A DNA stretch of 64,000 nt from Bacteroides nordii WAL 11050 = JCM 12987 (GCA_000613465.1 BAJA01000009.1:62001-126000); one strand, 5' to 3'; positions 39,608 to 49,400 are shown, counted from the stretch's first letter. Notes: a model not told the origin generated them from the sequence alone. A program made the numbers and translations.

Positions 39608-41596
39608 ATGAAAATGACTCTCTGCAACACTTTACCTGCCTATCCAAATTTTGTAGAAGGTATACGGCGGGCACCGGATCGTGGTTATACGCTTACTCCG
39701 GCGCAGACAGCTACTGCTTTGAAGAATGCCTTGCGCTACATTCCTACAGAATTTCATGAACAACTGGCTCCTGAATTTATGGAGGAGCTCCGTACGCGTG
39801 GAAGAATTTATGGTTATCGTTTCCGTCCCGAAGGCGACTTGAAAGCTAAATCTATTGATGAATACCGGGGCAAATGCATCGAAGGTAAAGCTTTCCAGGT
39901 GATGATTGATAATAATCTTTGCTTTGACATTGCCCTCTATCCTTATGAACTTGTTACTTATGGCGAGACCGGACAAGTGTGTCAGAACTGGATGCAATAT
40001 CGCCTTATTAAACAGTATCTTGAAGAACTGACTCAGGACCAAACTCTTGTAGTAGAATCAGGGCATCCGCTGGGGCTTTTCCGTTCACGTCCTGATGCTC
40101 CCCGGGTAATTATTACCAATGCGATGATGGTAGGGCAGTTTGATAATCAGCATGATTGGCATGTGGCTATGCAAATGGGAGTGGCCAATTATGGCCAGAT
40201 GACTGCCGGTGGCTGGATGTATATCGGACCACAAGGGATTGTACATGGTACCTTTAACACTTTGTTGAATGCCGGTCGTATGAAACTTGGTATTCCTCAG
40301 GATAAGGATTTGCGGGGGCATCTGTTTGTGTCTTCCGGTTTGGGAGGTATGAGTGGTGCTCAGCCCAAGGCAGCAGAGATTGCTGGTGCAGCTTGTATTG
40401 TGGCCGAGGTAGATGCTTCCCGTATTGAAACCCGGTATGAGCAAGGGTGGGTAGGGCATGTGACAGATAATATGGGTGAAGCTTACCGTATGGCATGGGA
40501 AGCCATGCAACAGGATGAACCTTGTTCTGTGGCCTATCATGGTAATGTAGTCGACCTTTTGGAATATGCCGAAAGAGAAAATATACCTATTGAGTTGCTT
40601 TCCGATCAGACCTCTTGTCATGCTGTTTATGAAGGTGGTTATTGCCCGGCCGGACTAACATTTGAGGAACGGACGCGTCTCTTACATGAATCTCCCGAAA
40701 AGTTTCGCTCTTTGGTAGATATTTCGCTCCGCCGTCATTTCGAAGTGATCAAAAAACTGGTAGCCCGTGGCACCTACTTTTTTGATTATGGAAACTCTTT
40801 CATGAAAGCTATTTATGATGCCGGGGTTCGGGAGATTTCGCGTAATGGGGTGGATGAGAAAGATGGTTTTATCTGGCCCAGTTATGTAGAAGATATCATG
40901 GGGCCGGAGTTGTTTGATTACGGTTATGGTCCTTTCCGTTGGGTGTGCCTGAGTGGCAAACATGAAGACTTGATAAAGACTGACCGTGCTGCAATGGAGT
41001 GCATGGATGTGAATCGTCGTGGTCAGGACCTGGATAATTATAACTGGATACGTGATGCCGAAAAGAACCGTTTGGTAGTCGGTACACAGGCACGTATCCT
41101 TTATCAGGATGCGTTAGGGAGAATGAAGATAGCACTCCGTTTCAATGAAATGGTACGTCGGGGTGAAGTGGGGCCTATTATGCTGGGGCGTGATCATCAT
41201 GATGTCAGTGGGACCGATTCACCTTTTCGTGAAACCTCTAATATAAAAGATGGTAGTAATGTAATGGCAGACATGGCCGTACAGTGTTTTGCGGGTAATT
41301 GTGCCCGGGGTATGAGTCTTGTCGCGTTGCACAATGGAGGTGGTGTGGGTATTGGAAAAGCGATAAACGGAGGTTTTGGTATGGTGTGCGATGGCAGTGA
41401 ACGGGTGGATGAGATATTACGTTCGGCAATGCTTTGGGATGTGATGGGCGGTGTGGCTCGTCGCTCATGGGCACGCAATGAACACGCTATGGAAACAAGT
41501 GAAACGTTTAACAAGACACATGGAGAGAACTATCATATAACGATGCCTTATGTTGCAGATGAAAAACTGATTAATAAATTAATAACCGAACTATGA
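39608..41596 (+). CDS. hutU: urocanate hydratase
   Basis: A 662-residue enzyme that converts urocanate to 4-imidazolone-5-propionate in the second step of histidine breakdown, with tightly bound NAD as electrophile. YGQMTAGGWMYIGPQGIVHGT, the NAD-binding SSGLGGMSGAQPKAAEIAG and the active-site Cys region are all present, as are GRDHHDVSGTDSPFRETSNI and the LHNGGGVGIGKAINGGFGMV-type C-terminal motif. At 662 residues it belongs to the longer type seen in Bacteroidetes and Firmicutes, compared with about 560 in Pseudomonas. It is the first gene of a five-gene operon. Its stop overlaps the next start (ATGA), giving translational coupling. Confidence 0.96.
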   Translation: MKMTLCNTLPAYPNFVEGIRRAPDRGYTLTPAQTATALKNALRYIPTEFHEQLAPEFMEELRTRGRIYGYRFRPEGDLKAKSIDEYRGKCIEGKAFQVMIDNNLCFDIALYPYELVTYGETGQVCQNWMQYRLIKQYLEELTQDQTLVVESGHPLGLFRSRPDAPRVIITNAMMVGQFDNQHDWHVAMQMGVANYGQMTAGGWMYIGPQGIVHGTFNTLLNAGRMKLGIPQDKDLRGHLFVSSGLGGMSGAQPKAAEIAGAACIVAEVDASRIETRYEQGWVGHVTDNMGEAYRMAWEAMQQDEPCSVAYHGNVVDLLEYAERENIPIELLSDQTSCHAVYEGGYCPAGLTFEERTRLLHESPEKFRSLVDISLRRHFEVIKKLVARGTYFFDYGNSFMKAIYDAGVREISRNGVDEKDGFIWPSYVEDIMGPELFDYGYGPFRWVCLSGKHEDLIKTDRAAMECMDVNRRGQDLDNYNWIRDAEKNRLVVGTQARILYQDALGRMKIALRFNEMVRRGEVGPIMLGRDHHDVSGTDSPFRETSNIKDGSNVMADMAVQCFAGNCARGMSLVALHNGGGVGIGKAINGGFGMVCDGSERVDEILRSAMLWDVMGGVARRSWARNEHAMETSETFNKTHGENYHITMPYVADEKLINKLITEL

Positions 41597-42495
41597 GCTG
41601 GAATAAAATCATTGAGTGCGTCCCTAACTTTAGTGAAGGACGCGATTTAGAGAAAATAGATAAAATTATATCCCCTTTCCGTGCACGTGCCGGAGTAAAG
41701 CTGCTCGATTATAGTAATGATGAAGATCATAACCGTCTGGTGGTGACTCTTGTTGGAGAGCCGGAGGCATTGCGTGATGCCATCATAGAGGCAGTTGGAG
41801 TGGCTGTCGCATTGATTGATCTGAACCATCATACAGGGCAACATCCTCGCATGGGAGCAGTAGATGTCATTCCTTTTATTCCGATAAAGAATACAACGAT
41901 GGATGAAGCTGTTGCACTTTCCAAAGAAGTGGGGGCAAAGGTGGCAGAACTTTATGGGCTCCCTGTCTTCTTATATGAGAAATCAGCTTCTGCCCCTCAT
42001 CGTGAGAATCTGGCTGCTGTTCGCAAAGGTGAATTTGAGGGTATGGCAGCGAAGATAAAACTTCCCGAATGGACGCCTGATTTTGGTCCGGCCGAGCGAC
42101 ATCCAACAGCAGGAACTGTAGCTATTGGTGCACGTATGCCATTGGTAGCGTATAATATTAATCTGAGTACCCCTAACCTGGAGATAGCTCATGATATTGC
42201 TAAAAAGATTCGTTTCATTGGTGGTGGACTTCGTTATTGTAAGGCAATGGGAGTCGAATTGAAGGACCGGGGGATCACACAAGTATCTATCAATATGACC
42301 GATTATACGAAGACTGCTCTTTATCGTGCTTTTGAGCTGGTACGTATCGAGGCCCGGCGTTATGGGGTGAGTATTGTTGGTAGTGAAATTATTGGTCTTG
42401 TTCCGATGGAGGCATTGATTGATACTGCTTCTTATTATCTCGGTTTGGAGAACTTCTCTATGCAACAAGTACTTGAAGCACGAATTATGGAATGA
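41593..42495 (+). CDS. ftcD: glutamate formimidoyltransferase
   Basis: A 300-residue protein equal to the formiminotransferase half of the bifunctional mammalian FTCD. It moves the formimino group from N-formimino-glutamate to tetrahydrofolate. It begins with IIECVPNFSEGRD. DLNHHTGQHPRMGAVDVIPF carries the catalytic His region, and IGARMPLVAYNINLSTPNLEIA is also typical. The cyclodeaminase half is a separate gene (43827-44456) two positions further on. It overlaps hutU by 4 bp. Between its stop and hutI lies a small hairpin (GAACGTA 42502-42508, complement 42523-42529) without a T-run. Confidence 0.95.
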   Translation: MSWNKIIECVPNFSEGRDLEKIDKIISPFRARAGVKLLDYSNDEDHNRLVVTLVGEPEALRDAIIEAVGVAVALIDLNHHTGQHPRMGAVDVIPFIPIKNTTMDEAVALSKEVGAKVAELYGLPVFLYEKSASAPHRENLAAVRKGEFEGMAAKIKLPEWTPDFGPAERHPTAGTVAIGARMPLVAYNINLSTPNLEIAHDIAKKIRFIGGGLRYCKAMGVELKDRGITQVSINMTDYTKTALYRAFELVRIEARRYGVSIVGSEIIGLVPMEALIDTASYYLGLENFSMQQVLEARIME

Positions 42496-42546
42496 TATAT
42501 GGAACGTAGATTAAGGGTCATTTACGTTCTAAAATACTAAATAAGT

Positions 42547-43800
42547 ATGAGTGAAAACCTGATTATATTTAATGCAAAGATTGTGACTCCCCTCGGCTTT
42601 TCCGCCCGGAAGGGTAAGGAGATGTCACAACTGCAGATTATTGAAAACGGTACGGTAGAAGTTACTGATGGTATTATTACTTACGTTGGGCAGAACCGCG
42701 GTGAAGAGCGTGATGGTTATTATCATCACTATTGGCACTATAATGCCCGTGGCAAGTGTTTATTGCCTGGTTTTGTTGATTCGCATACCCATTTTGTTTT
42801 TGCAGGTGAACGTGCAGAAGAATTCTCCTGGCGTTTGAAAGGAGAAAGTTATATGTCCATAATGCAACGCGGAGGGGGTATTGCCAGTACGGTGAAGGCT
42901 ACCCGTGAGCAAAACTTTGTCAAGATGCGTTCCAAAGCTGAAGGCTTTTTGAGAAAAATGAGTGTAATGGGGGTTACTACCGTAGAAGGAAAGAGCGGTT
43001 ACGGGCTTAATCGTGACACTGAGTTACTGCAACTGAAAGTAATGCGTAGCTTGAACAACGATGAGCATAAGCGAGTGGATATTGTATCCACTTTTCTGGG
43101 GGCGCATGCTTTGCCGCCGGAGTATACAGGACGGGAGGATGAATATATTAATTTCCTGATTCATGAAATGCTTCCCATTATCCGGCAAAACGAACTCGCC
43201 GAATGTTGTGACGTTTTTTGTGAACAAGGGGTTTTCTCGATAGAACAGTCCCGTCGTTTGCTTACAGCCGCACGTGATCAAGGTTTCCTGCTGAAACTTC
43301 ATGCGGATGAAATCGTTTCGCTCGGAGGGGCCGAGTTAGCCGCTGAACTGAATGCTTTGTCTGCCGATCATCTGTTACATGCTTCTGATACTGGTATCCG
43401 TGCAATGGCTGAAGCCGGAGTGGTAGCTACCTTGTTGCCTCTGACTGCTTTTGCGCTGAAAGAACCTTATGCCCGTGCCCGTGATATGTTGGATGCCGGT
43501 TGTGCCGTGGCTTTAGCTACAGATTTGAATCCGGGCAGCTGTTTTTCCGGTTCTATCCCACTAACCTTTGCGCTTGCCTGTATTTACATGGGCTTTACCA
43601 TTGAGGAAGCTATTACTGCATTAACTTTGAACGGAGCTGCTGCATTGAACCGTGCCGACCGCATTGGTAGTATTGAAGTTGGCAAACAAGGTGACTTCGT
43701 GGTTCTGGACTCAACGGACTATAATATTCTACCTTATTATATAGGTATGAATTGTGTGAATACAACGATAAAGAGAGGTGTTCTTTATCCTGTAGTTTAA
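42547..43800 (+). CDS. hutI: imidazolonepropionase
   Basis: A 417-residue amidohydrolase that opens 4-imidazolone-5-propionate to N-formimino-glutamate. Metal and substrate motifs of the family are intact: GFVDSHTHFVFAGERAEEF, the metal His in LLKLHADEIVSLGGAELA, SADHLLHAS and the conserved Asp in LATDLNPGS. The length matches the family. It lies within the hut operon, 51 bp after the formiminotransferase, the only sizeable gap in the operon. The next gene begins 26 bp downstream. Confidence 0.96.
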   Translation: MSENLIIFNAKIVTPLGFSARKGKEMSQLQIIENGTVEVTDGIITYVGQNRGEERDGYYHHYWHYNARGKCLLPGFVDSHTHFVFAGERAEEFSWRLKGESYMSIMQRGGGIASTVKATREQNFVKMRSKAEGFLRKMSVMGVTTVEGKSGYGLNRDTELLQLKVMRSLNNDEHKRVDIVSTFLGAHALPPEYTGREDEYINFLIHEMLPIIRQNELAECCDVFCEQGVFSIEQSRRLLTAARDQGFLLKLHADEIVSLGGAELAAELNALSADHLLHASDTGIRAMAEAGVVATLLPLTAFALKEPYARARDMLDAGCAVALATDLNPGSCFSGSIPLTFALACIYMGFTIEEAITALTLNGAAALNRADRIGSIEVGKQGDFVVLDSTDYNILPYYIGMNCVNTTIKRGVLYPVV

Positions 43801-43826
43801 TGATAAAACTAAAAAATAAGATCATC

Positions 43827-44456
43827 ATGTTAGTAGATTTGAAAGTAACGGATTTTCTGAATAAAGTAGCCGGAAGTGATCCTGTACCCGGTGGTGGTAG
43901 TGTAGCAGCTCTCAATGGGGCTATTGCATCTGCTTTGGCAGCTATGGTAGCAGGCTTGACTATTGGTAAAAAGGGCTATGAAGATACCGGGGAAATCATG
44001 AAGCATATTCAGACTCTCGCTCTTACACAGAAAACGGGATTTGTGGTTGATATTGATCGAGATTCTGAAGCATATAATAAAGTATTTGATTGTTTTAAAT
44101 TACCCAAAAGTACAGATGAAGAAAAAAAAATCCGCAGTGCTGCCATTCAGGAAGCTACAAAGTTTGCTGCCCTTGTCCCTATGCAGGTAGCCCGTAATGC
44201 TTACGAACTAATGGGTATTATTGCTGATGTAGCTAAAATGGGGAATCGTAATGCGGTGACCGACGCTTGTGTAGCCATGATATCCGCTCGTTCGGCTGTG
44301 TTGGCGGCCTTGATGAACGTCCGTATTAATCTTGGTTCGCTCAAAGATAGAACCTTTGTAGAACAGTTACAGTCTGAGGCGGATGAACTGGAGCGTAAAG
44401 CCTGTATCAAAGAGAAAGAGTTACTGGATGCTATCAACCAAGATTTAAGAATATGA
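43827..44456 (+). CDS. formiminotetrahydrofolate cyclodeaminase
   Basis: A 209-residue, largely helical protein matching the cyclodeaminase half of FTCD. It converts 5-formimino-THF to 5,10-methenyl-THF and ammonia, recovering the one-carbon unit. PVPGGGSVAALNGAIASALAAMVAGLT is the characteristic Gly/Ala-rich start, and DRDSEAYNKVFDCFKLPK follows. The start chosen (43827, MLVDLKVTDFL) fits homologous N-termini. An in-frame ATG at 43800 overlapping the hutI stop would add nine residues. Its stop overlaps the hutH start (ATGA). Confidence 0.93.
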   Translation: MLVDLKVTDFLNKVAGSDPVPGGGSVAALNGAIASALAAMVAGLTIGKKGYEDTGEIMKHIQTLALTQKTGFVVDIDRDSEAYNKVFDCFKLPKSTDEEKKIRSAAIQEATKFAALVPMQVARNAYELMGIIADVAKMGNRNAVTDACVAMISARSAVLAALMNVRINLGSLKDRTFVEQLQSEADELERKACIKEKELLDAINQDLRI

Positions 44457-45949
44457 ACAATGTTTATTATGTAGGTTCAGGTGAACTTACTTTCGATATT
44501 ATCGAGCGCATCATCAATGAGAATCTGAAACTGGAACTTGCTCCCGAAGCAAAGCTTCGCATTCAGAGATGTCGTGATTATCTGGACCAAAAAATAGCTG
44601 CTTCTGATACTCCTCTTTATGGTATTACTACCGGCTTTGGTTCCTTGTGTAGCAAGAATATTTCTCCTGATGAACTCGGTACGTTGCAAGAGAATCTCAT
44701 CAAAAGTCATGCTTGTAGCGTGGGGGAGGAAATTCGTCCGGTTATCATCAAGTTGATGATGCTTTTCAAAGCCCATGCTTTGTCACTGGGGCATAGTGGT
44801 GTGCAGGTGATCACTGTGCAACGTATCCTTGATTTCTTTAACAATGATGTGATGCCCATCGTATATGACCGTGGCTCTTTGGGAGCTTCGGGTGATCTGG
44901 CTCCTTTGGCCAATCTTTTCTTACCACTGATTGGAGTCGGTGATGTTAACTACAAAGGGAAGAAGCGCGAAGCTATCAGTGTGCTTGACGAATTTGGGTG
45001 GGAACCCGTGAAATTGATGAGTAAAGAAGGGCTTGCCTTGCTCAATGGTACTCAGTTTATGAGTGCCAACGGGGTCTTTGCTATTCTTAAAGCTTTCCGG
45101 CTTTCCAAAAGAGCTGACCTTATTGCTGCTATTTCGCTTGAGGCTTTTGATGGACGTATCGAACCCTTTATGGACTGTATTCAGCAAATCCGTCCGCATA
45201 AAGGGCAAATTGAAACAGGAGAGGCTTTCAGGAATCTACTTCAAGGTAGCGAAATCATTGCGCGTCCCAAAGCCCATGTACAGGATCCATACTCGTTCCG
45301 TTGTATTCCGCAAGTACATGGGGCCACAAAAGACGCTATCCGTTATGTCGCTTCCGTATTGTTGACCGAAATCAACTCCGTTACCGATAATCCTACTATC
45401 TTTCCTGATGAGGACCGTATTATCTCCGGAGGGAACTTCCATGGGCAACCTCTTGCTATCTCTTATGATTTTCTTGCCATTGCCCTTGCCGAGCTCGGAA
45501 ATATTTCCGAGCGTCGCGTTGCACAACTTATAATGGGGCTTCGTGGTTTACCCGAATTTCTGGTTGCTAATCCTGGATTGAATTCCGGCTTTATGATACC
45601 GCAGTATGCCGCCGCTTCTATGGTAAGCCAGAATAAAATGTACTGCTATGCTGCTTCCAGTGATTCCATCGTTTCGTCCAATGGACAAGAAGATCATGTC
45701 AGTATGGGGGCTAATGCGGCTACAAAGTTATATAAGGTGATGGATAACCTGGAACACATTCTTGCTATCGAATTGATGAATGCCGCTCAGGGGATTGAAT
45801 TCCGTCGGCCAGAGAAAACCTCTGCGAAACTGGAACGTTTTTTGACCGAATATCGGAAAGAAGTTCCTTTTGTCAAAGATGACATTGTGATGTATAAGGA
45901 GATTCATAAAACAGTAGCTTTCCTTAACCGGACAAAGTTTGATTATTAA
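44453..45949 (+). CDS. hutH: histidine ammonia-lyase
   Basis: A 498-residue enzyme that removes ammonia from L-histidine to give urocanate, the first step of the pathway. The self-forming MIO prosthetic group arises from Ala145-Ser146-Gly147 in GSLGASGDLAPLA. YGITTGFGSLCSKNI, LLNGTQFMSANGVFA, QDPYSFRCIPQVHG and the C-terminal SSNGQEDHVSMGANAA are all conserved. Placing the first pathway enzyme last in the operon is known in Bacteroidetes-type hut clusters. The gene is coupled by a 4-bp overlap and followed by a strong hairpin. Confidence 0.97.
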   Translation: MNNVYYVGSGELTFDIIERIINENLKLELAPEAKLRIQRCRDYLDQKIAASDTPLYGITTGFGSLCSKNISPDELGTLQENLIKSHACSVGEEIRPVIIKLMMLFKAHALSLGHSGVQVITVQRILDFFNNDVMPIVYDRGSLGASGDLAPLANLFLPLIGVGDVNYKGKKREAISVLDEFGWEPVKLMSKEGLALLNGTQFMSANGVFAILKAFRLSKRADLIAAISLEAFDGRIEPFMDCIQQIRPHKGQIETGEAFRNLLQGSEIIARPKAHVQDPYSFRCIPQVHGATKDAIRYVASVLLTEINSVTDNPTIFPDEDRIISGGNFHGQPLAISYDFLAIALAELGNISERRVAQLIMGLRGLPEFLVANPGLNSGFMIPQYAAASMVSQNKMYCYAASSDSIVSSNGQEDHVSMGANAATKLYKVMDNLEHILAIELMNAAQGIEFRRPEKTSAKLERFLTEYRKEVPFVKDDIVMYKEIHKTVAFLNRTKFDY

Positions 45950-45998
45950 CAGTTTCTTTTCTTCTTTATAGGTAAAAACTACCTGAAAATGAAAAACT

Positions 45999-46041
45999 AT
46001 AGCGGATATATCCCGGGAACTTACCGGAATATATCCGCTAT
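45999..46041 (+). terminator. hut operon terminator hairpin
   Basis: A 13-bp perfect outer stem (ATAGCGGATATAT at 45999-46011, complement at 46029-46041) with an inner CCGG/CCGG stem and a short loop, 50 bp after the hutH stop. The T-run after it is short (TTTG), so it may work as an RNA-stabilising or Rho-assisted terminator. Confidence 0.65.
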
Positions 46042-46195
46042 TTGTCGATTATTACCCCTATATTGCCGAGAAAACTTTTTCTATATCTTACTGATTATCT
46101 ACTTTTGTGGTGTACTTATTGTTAACACTTGTTTTCACATTGCTTCGTTAACCTATAATAATTATCAAATGTAAGCGATTAATATGGAAACTAAA

Positions 46196-46225
46196 TTTGT
46201 AATCTGAGTTTTCTATCTATCTTTG
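46196..46225 (+). promoter_or_regulatory. consensus Bacteroides promoter of the tetR-RND operon
   Basis: TTTG (46196-46199), an 18-bp spacer, and TATCTTTG (46218-46225), a near-ideal -33/-7 pair. Transcription should begin near 46232. Confidence 0.75.
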
Positions 46226-46231
46226 TTCCGT

Positions 46232-46254
46232 TTTCACAAGCTATTAGTGTGAAA
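46232..46254. promoter_or_regulatory. candidate TetR operator
   Basis: Perfect inverted repeat TTTCACA/TGTGAAA with a 9-bp spacer, starting at the predicted transcription start and 38 bp before the repressor start codon. This is the position expected for an autoregulatory TetR site. Confidence 0.55.
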
Positions 46255-46291
46255 GTACAGATAGTAAAAACGGCTAATTATAAAGAAATGG

Positions 46292-46951
46292 ATGATGAGT
46301 ACTAACGCAAAAGAAATTTCGAACAGAGTAGAGTTGAGAGACAGAATTATAGTGAAAGCCACTGAAGCCTTTACTTTACATGGTATTAAAAGCATAACGA
46401 TGGATGATATAGCTACCTCGTTAGGTATATCAAAGCGTACGCTTTATGAAGTTTTTGAAGACAAGGAGACGTTGTTGAGAGAGGTTATTCTGAAAAACCA
46501 GGAGGATAAAAATGAGTTTCTGGAAAATCTTTTGGCTGAGTCAACAAATGTATTGGAGGTTATTTTGGTGTGTTTTCAAAAGAGCATTGAGGTGTTCCAT
46601 CAGACTAACAAACGCTTTTTTGAGGATCTGAAGAAATATCCTCATGTTTTTAATATGGTGAAAAAGAATCGCGATAAAGATTCGGAAAGTACAATTGCTT
46701 TTTTCAAATCGGGTGTGGAACAAGGTATTTTCCGGGATGATGTGAATTTTGCAATTGTCAATTTACTCGTTCGTGAACAATTTGACTTGCTGATGAATAC
46801 GGATATCTGCAAAGAGTATCCTTTTTTGGAAGTTTATGAGTCAATCATGTTTACTTTCCTTCGTGGGATAGCCACCGAAAGAGGAGCGAGAGTGTTGGAA
46901 GAATTTATACAGGAATATCGGAAAAATAGAATAGAGCGGACGGGAGAATAA
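46292..46951 (+). CDS. TetR-family transcriptional regulator
   Basis: A 219-residue protein with an N-terminal helix-turn-helix (about 15-62: ATEAFTLHGIKSITMDDIAT, LGISKRTLYEVFEDKETLL), typical of TetR repressors. The helical C-terminal ligand domain has low sequence conservation. It is the first gene of an operon with an outer-membrane efflux protein, membrane-fusion protein and RND pump, so it is probably the local repressor responding to a pump substrate. A second in-frame ATG follows immediately (46295). The gap to the TolC-like gene is 53 bp. Confidence 0.9.
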   Translation: MMSTNAKEISNRVELRDRIIVKATEAFTLHGIKSITMDDIATSLGISKRTLYEVFEDKETLLREVILKNQEDKNEFLENLLAESTNVLEVILVCFQKSIEVFHQTNKRFFEDLKKYPHVFNMVKKNRDKDSESTIAFFKSGVEQGIFRDDVNFAIVNLLVREQFDLLMNTDICKEYPFLEVYESIMFTFLRGIATERGARVLEEFIQEYRKNRIERTGE

Positions 46952-47004
46952 CTTTTCCTGATTTTACAAACAACTAAAGTTTACAAAAAGAAGAAGACTT
47001 ATTT

Positions 47005-48353
47005 ATGAACAAAATGAGAAAATTAGCAGGTAAGAAGCTGCTTTTAGGTATAGCAGTTTTTCTTGCCGGGGGCTTTGTACGGGCACAGGAGGCAAAGGAT
47101 ACTTTGACCCTGACTTTGGATAAAGCGCTGGAAATTGCTCTGAGTGAGAATCCCACTATTAAAGTGGCAGATGAAGAAATCTCCTTAAAGGAGGTAGCCA
47201 ACAAGGAAACCTGGCAGAACTTATTACCTCAGGTTAGCATCTCAGGATCGCTGGATCATACGATTAAAGCGGCTCAGATGAATCTTGGTGGGCAATCCTT
47301 TAAGATGGGACAGGACAATTCAAATACGGCGAATGCAGGTTTAGCTGTCAGTTTGCTTTATTTGCTCCTTCCGTTTACAAAGCTATGTCAATGACTAAGA
47401 CTGATATTGAATTGGCTGTTGAGAAATCAAGAGCTTCTAAACAAGATCTGGTTAATCAGGTGACAAAGGCGTATTACCAACTGATGTTGACGCAAGATAC
47501 CTATGAGGTAATGCAGAAAAGTTATAAACTGGCAGAAGATAATTTTAATGTTGCCAATGCTAAATATCAACAAGGAACTGTAAGCGAATTTGATAAAATT
47601 AGTGCTGAAGTACAGATGCGTAGTGTAAAACCCAGTGTTGTGTCAGCTTCAAATGCGGTGACATTGGCGAAGTTGCAATTGAAGGTATTGATGGGCATTA
47701 CAGCTGATGTAGATCTGAAGGCCGATGATAATCTGGCTAATTACGAAACGGCTTTGTTTGCCGGAGAATTGAGCGCCGGAGATGAAAGTCTGATCAATAA
47801 TACGACTATGAAGCAATTTGATTTGAATCATAAATTGCTTCTTAAGAACATCAAGTCTCAACGAACAAATTTCCTTCCGACACTCTCTATGTCTCTTTCG
47901 TATCAGTATCAATCTCTTTATAATCCGAATCTGAATTTCTTTGATTACAACTGGAGTAATAGTTCTTCATTGATGTTCAATCTGAGTATTCCTTTGTATA
48001 AGGCCAGTAATTTTACAAAGATGAAAACGGCTCGTATACAGGTAAAACAACTGGAATGGAACCGTTTGGATACGGAACGTAAGTTGAATATGCAAATAGA
48101 AAGTTATCGTAGTAATATGGCTGCCAGTTCAGAACAAGTTGTAAGTAACAAAGAAAATGTGTTGCAAGCTGAGAAAGCAGTATTGATTGCCGGTAAGCGT
48201 TATGAAGTGGGAAAGGGTACTGTACTCGAATTGAATAGCTCGCAGGTGTCATTGACACAGGCGGAACTTACTTACAATCAATCAATTTACGATTATTTGG
48301 TATCTAAGGCTGACCTTGATCAGGTATTGGGTAGAGATGAGGTAATAAAATAA
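47005..48353 (+). CDS. TolC-like outer-membrane efflux protein (one frameshift)
   Basis: Two frames join into a 449-residue protein if one C is restored at 47356, giving VSLPLFAPSVYKAMSMTKTDIELA. It has a signal peptide ending in VRAQ. Two OEP repeats follow, with TLTLDKALEIALSENPTIKVADEEI opening the first. Long helical segments are visible (KQDLVNQVTKAYYQLMLTQDTYE; AEKAVLIAGKRYEVGKGTVLELNSSQVSLTQAEL). It forms the outer-membrane exit duct of the tripartite pump encoded with the next two genes. A possible alternative start is the ATG at 47014. The gap to the membrane-fusion gene is 30 bp. Confidence 0.9.
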
Positions 48354-48383
48354 ACCAGGAAAAATAAAAATATAGAAAATCAC

Positions 48384-49400
48384 ATGAAAAAGAGTTTCCA
48401 ATTAGTAGCCTTGTTTGCTATTATGCTGCTAGGCTCGTGTACTGGCGGAAAAGAACAGAAAGCTGTTGAAAAAGTTGAAGATAAGCCTAAGGTAAAATTG
48501 GCGGATGTAACAGCACGGCCTGTTGATCAGATACAGGAATATACGGCAACAGTAGAAGCGGAAGTTAAGAATAATATAGCTCCGGCGTCTCCTGTGAGAA
48601 TAGATAAGATATTTGTAGAAGTGGGTGACCGTGTTTCAAAAGGACAGAAGTTGGTACTTATGGATGAGGCCAGTTTGAAACAGATGAAATTGCAACTGGA
48701 AAACAAACGTCTTGAATTTAATCGTGCTGATGAACTTTATAAAGTAGGTGGTACTTCCAAATCAGAATGGGATGCCTTGAAGATGGCACTTGAAGTACAA
48801 GAGACGGCTTATAAGAATTTAATGGAGAATACAACATTGGTTAGCCCGATTAGCGGAATCATAACTGCACGTAATTATGATAACGGAGATATGTATAGCG
48901 GTGGAAACCCGGTGTTGGTTGTAGAGCAGATTACTCCGGTAAAACTGATGATCAATGTTTCTGAAACTTATTTCTCTCAGGTAAAAAAAGGGTCTCCTGT
49001 TGCAGTGAAGCTGGATGTGTATGGTGATGAAGAGTTTGCTGGAAAGGTTAGCCTCGTTTATCCTACCATTGATGCAACTACACGTACTTTTCCTGTTGAA
49101 ATCAAGCTGGAAAACAAAGATCAGCGGGTACGTCCGGGAATGTTTGCCCGTGCTACTTTGAATTTTGGTACTCAGGACAACGTAGTTGTTCCCGATTTGG
49201 CTATTGTAAAACAGGCGGGTGCCGGCGACCGTTACGTATTTGTATACAAAGATGGAAAAGTTTCTTACAATAAAGTGGAACTTGGACGTCGTATGGGTAC
49301 AGAATATGAGCTGAAGTCGGGTGTACCCAACAACTCACAGGTAGTTGTTGCAGGACAGGCACGCCTGATTAACGGTACAGAAGTAGACGTAGAGAAATAA
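48384..49400 (+). CDS. RND efflux membrane-fusion (periplasmic adaptor) lipoprotein
   Basis: A 338-residue protein with signal peptide and lipobox (LLGSCTGG). Barrel-sandwich (lipoyl-like) halves occur at about 60-90 (NIAPASPVRIDKIFVEVGDRVSKGQKL) and 150-185 (LVSPISGIITARNYDNGDMYSGG). They flank an alpha-hairpin (about 95-145). Beta-barrel (VKKGSPVAVKLDVYGDEEFAGKV, RPGMFARATL) and membrane-proximal domains follow. It links the inner-membrane RND pump to the TolC-like duct. Confidence 0.94.
   Translation: MKKSFQLVALFAIMLLGSCTGGKEQKAVEKVEDKPKVKLADVTARPVDQIQEYTATVEAEVKNNIAPASPVRIDKIFVEVGDRVSKGQKLVLMDEASLKQMKLQLENKRLEFNRADELYKVGGTSKSEWDALKMALEVQETAYKNLMENTTLVSPISGIITARNYDNGDMYSGGNPVLVVEQITPVKLMINVSETYFSQVKKGSPVAVKLDVYGDEEFAGKVSLVYPTIDATTRTFPVEIKLENKDQRVRPGMFARATLNFGTQDNVVVPDLAIVKQAGAGDRYVFVYKDGKVSYNKVELGRRMGTEYELKSGVPNNSQVVVAGQARLINGTEVDVEK

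Larger units (their letters stand above)
45950..46291. other. 342-bp intergenic region between hut and efflux operons
   Basis: Contains the hut terminator hairpin, a consensus promoter and a candidate TetR operator, listed separately. A 61-codon open frame at 45989-46174 runs through the hairpin and is not credible as a gene. Confidence 0.6.

Noticed and set aside
40085..40621. 178-codon minus-strand frame inside hutU, and similar frames in the hut genes
   Set aside because: Fully overlapped by a highly conserved enzyme gene; composition is that of reverse-complemented coding DNA.
42502..42529. Terminator between the formiminotransferase and hutI genes
   Set aside because: Only a 7-bp stem with a 14-nt loop and no T-run; at most a weak intercistronic hairpin.
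45989..46174. 61-codon frame with a hydrophobic stretch after hutH
   Set aside because: It runs through the hut terminator hairpin, has no conserved pattern and no good start context.
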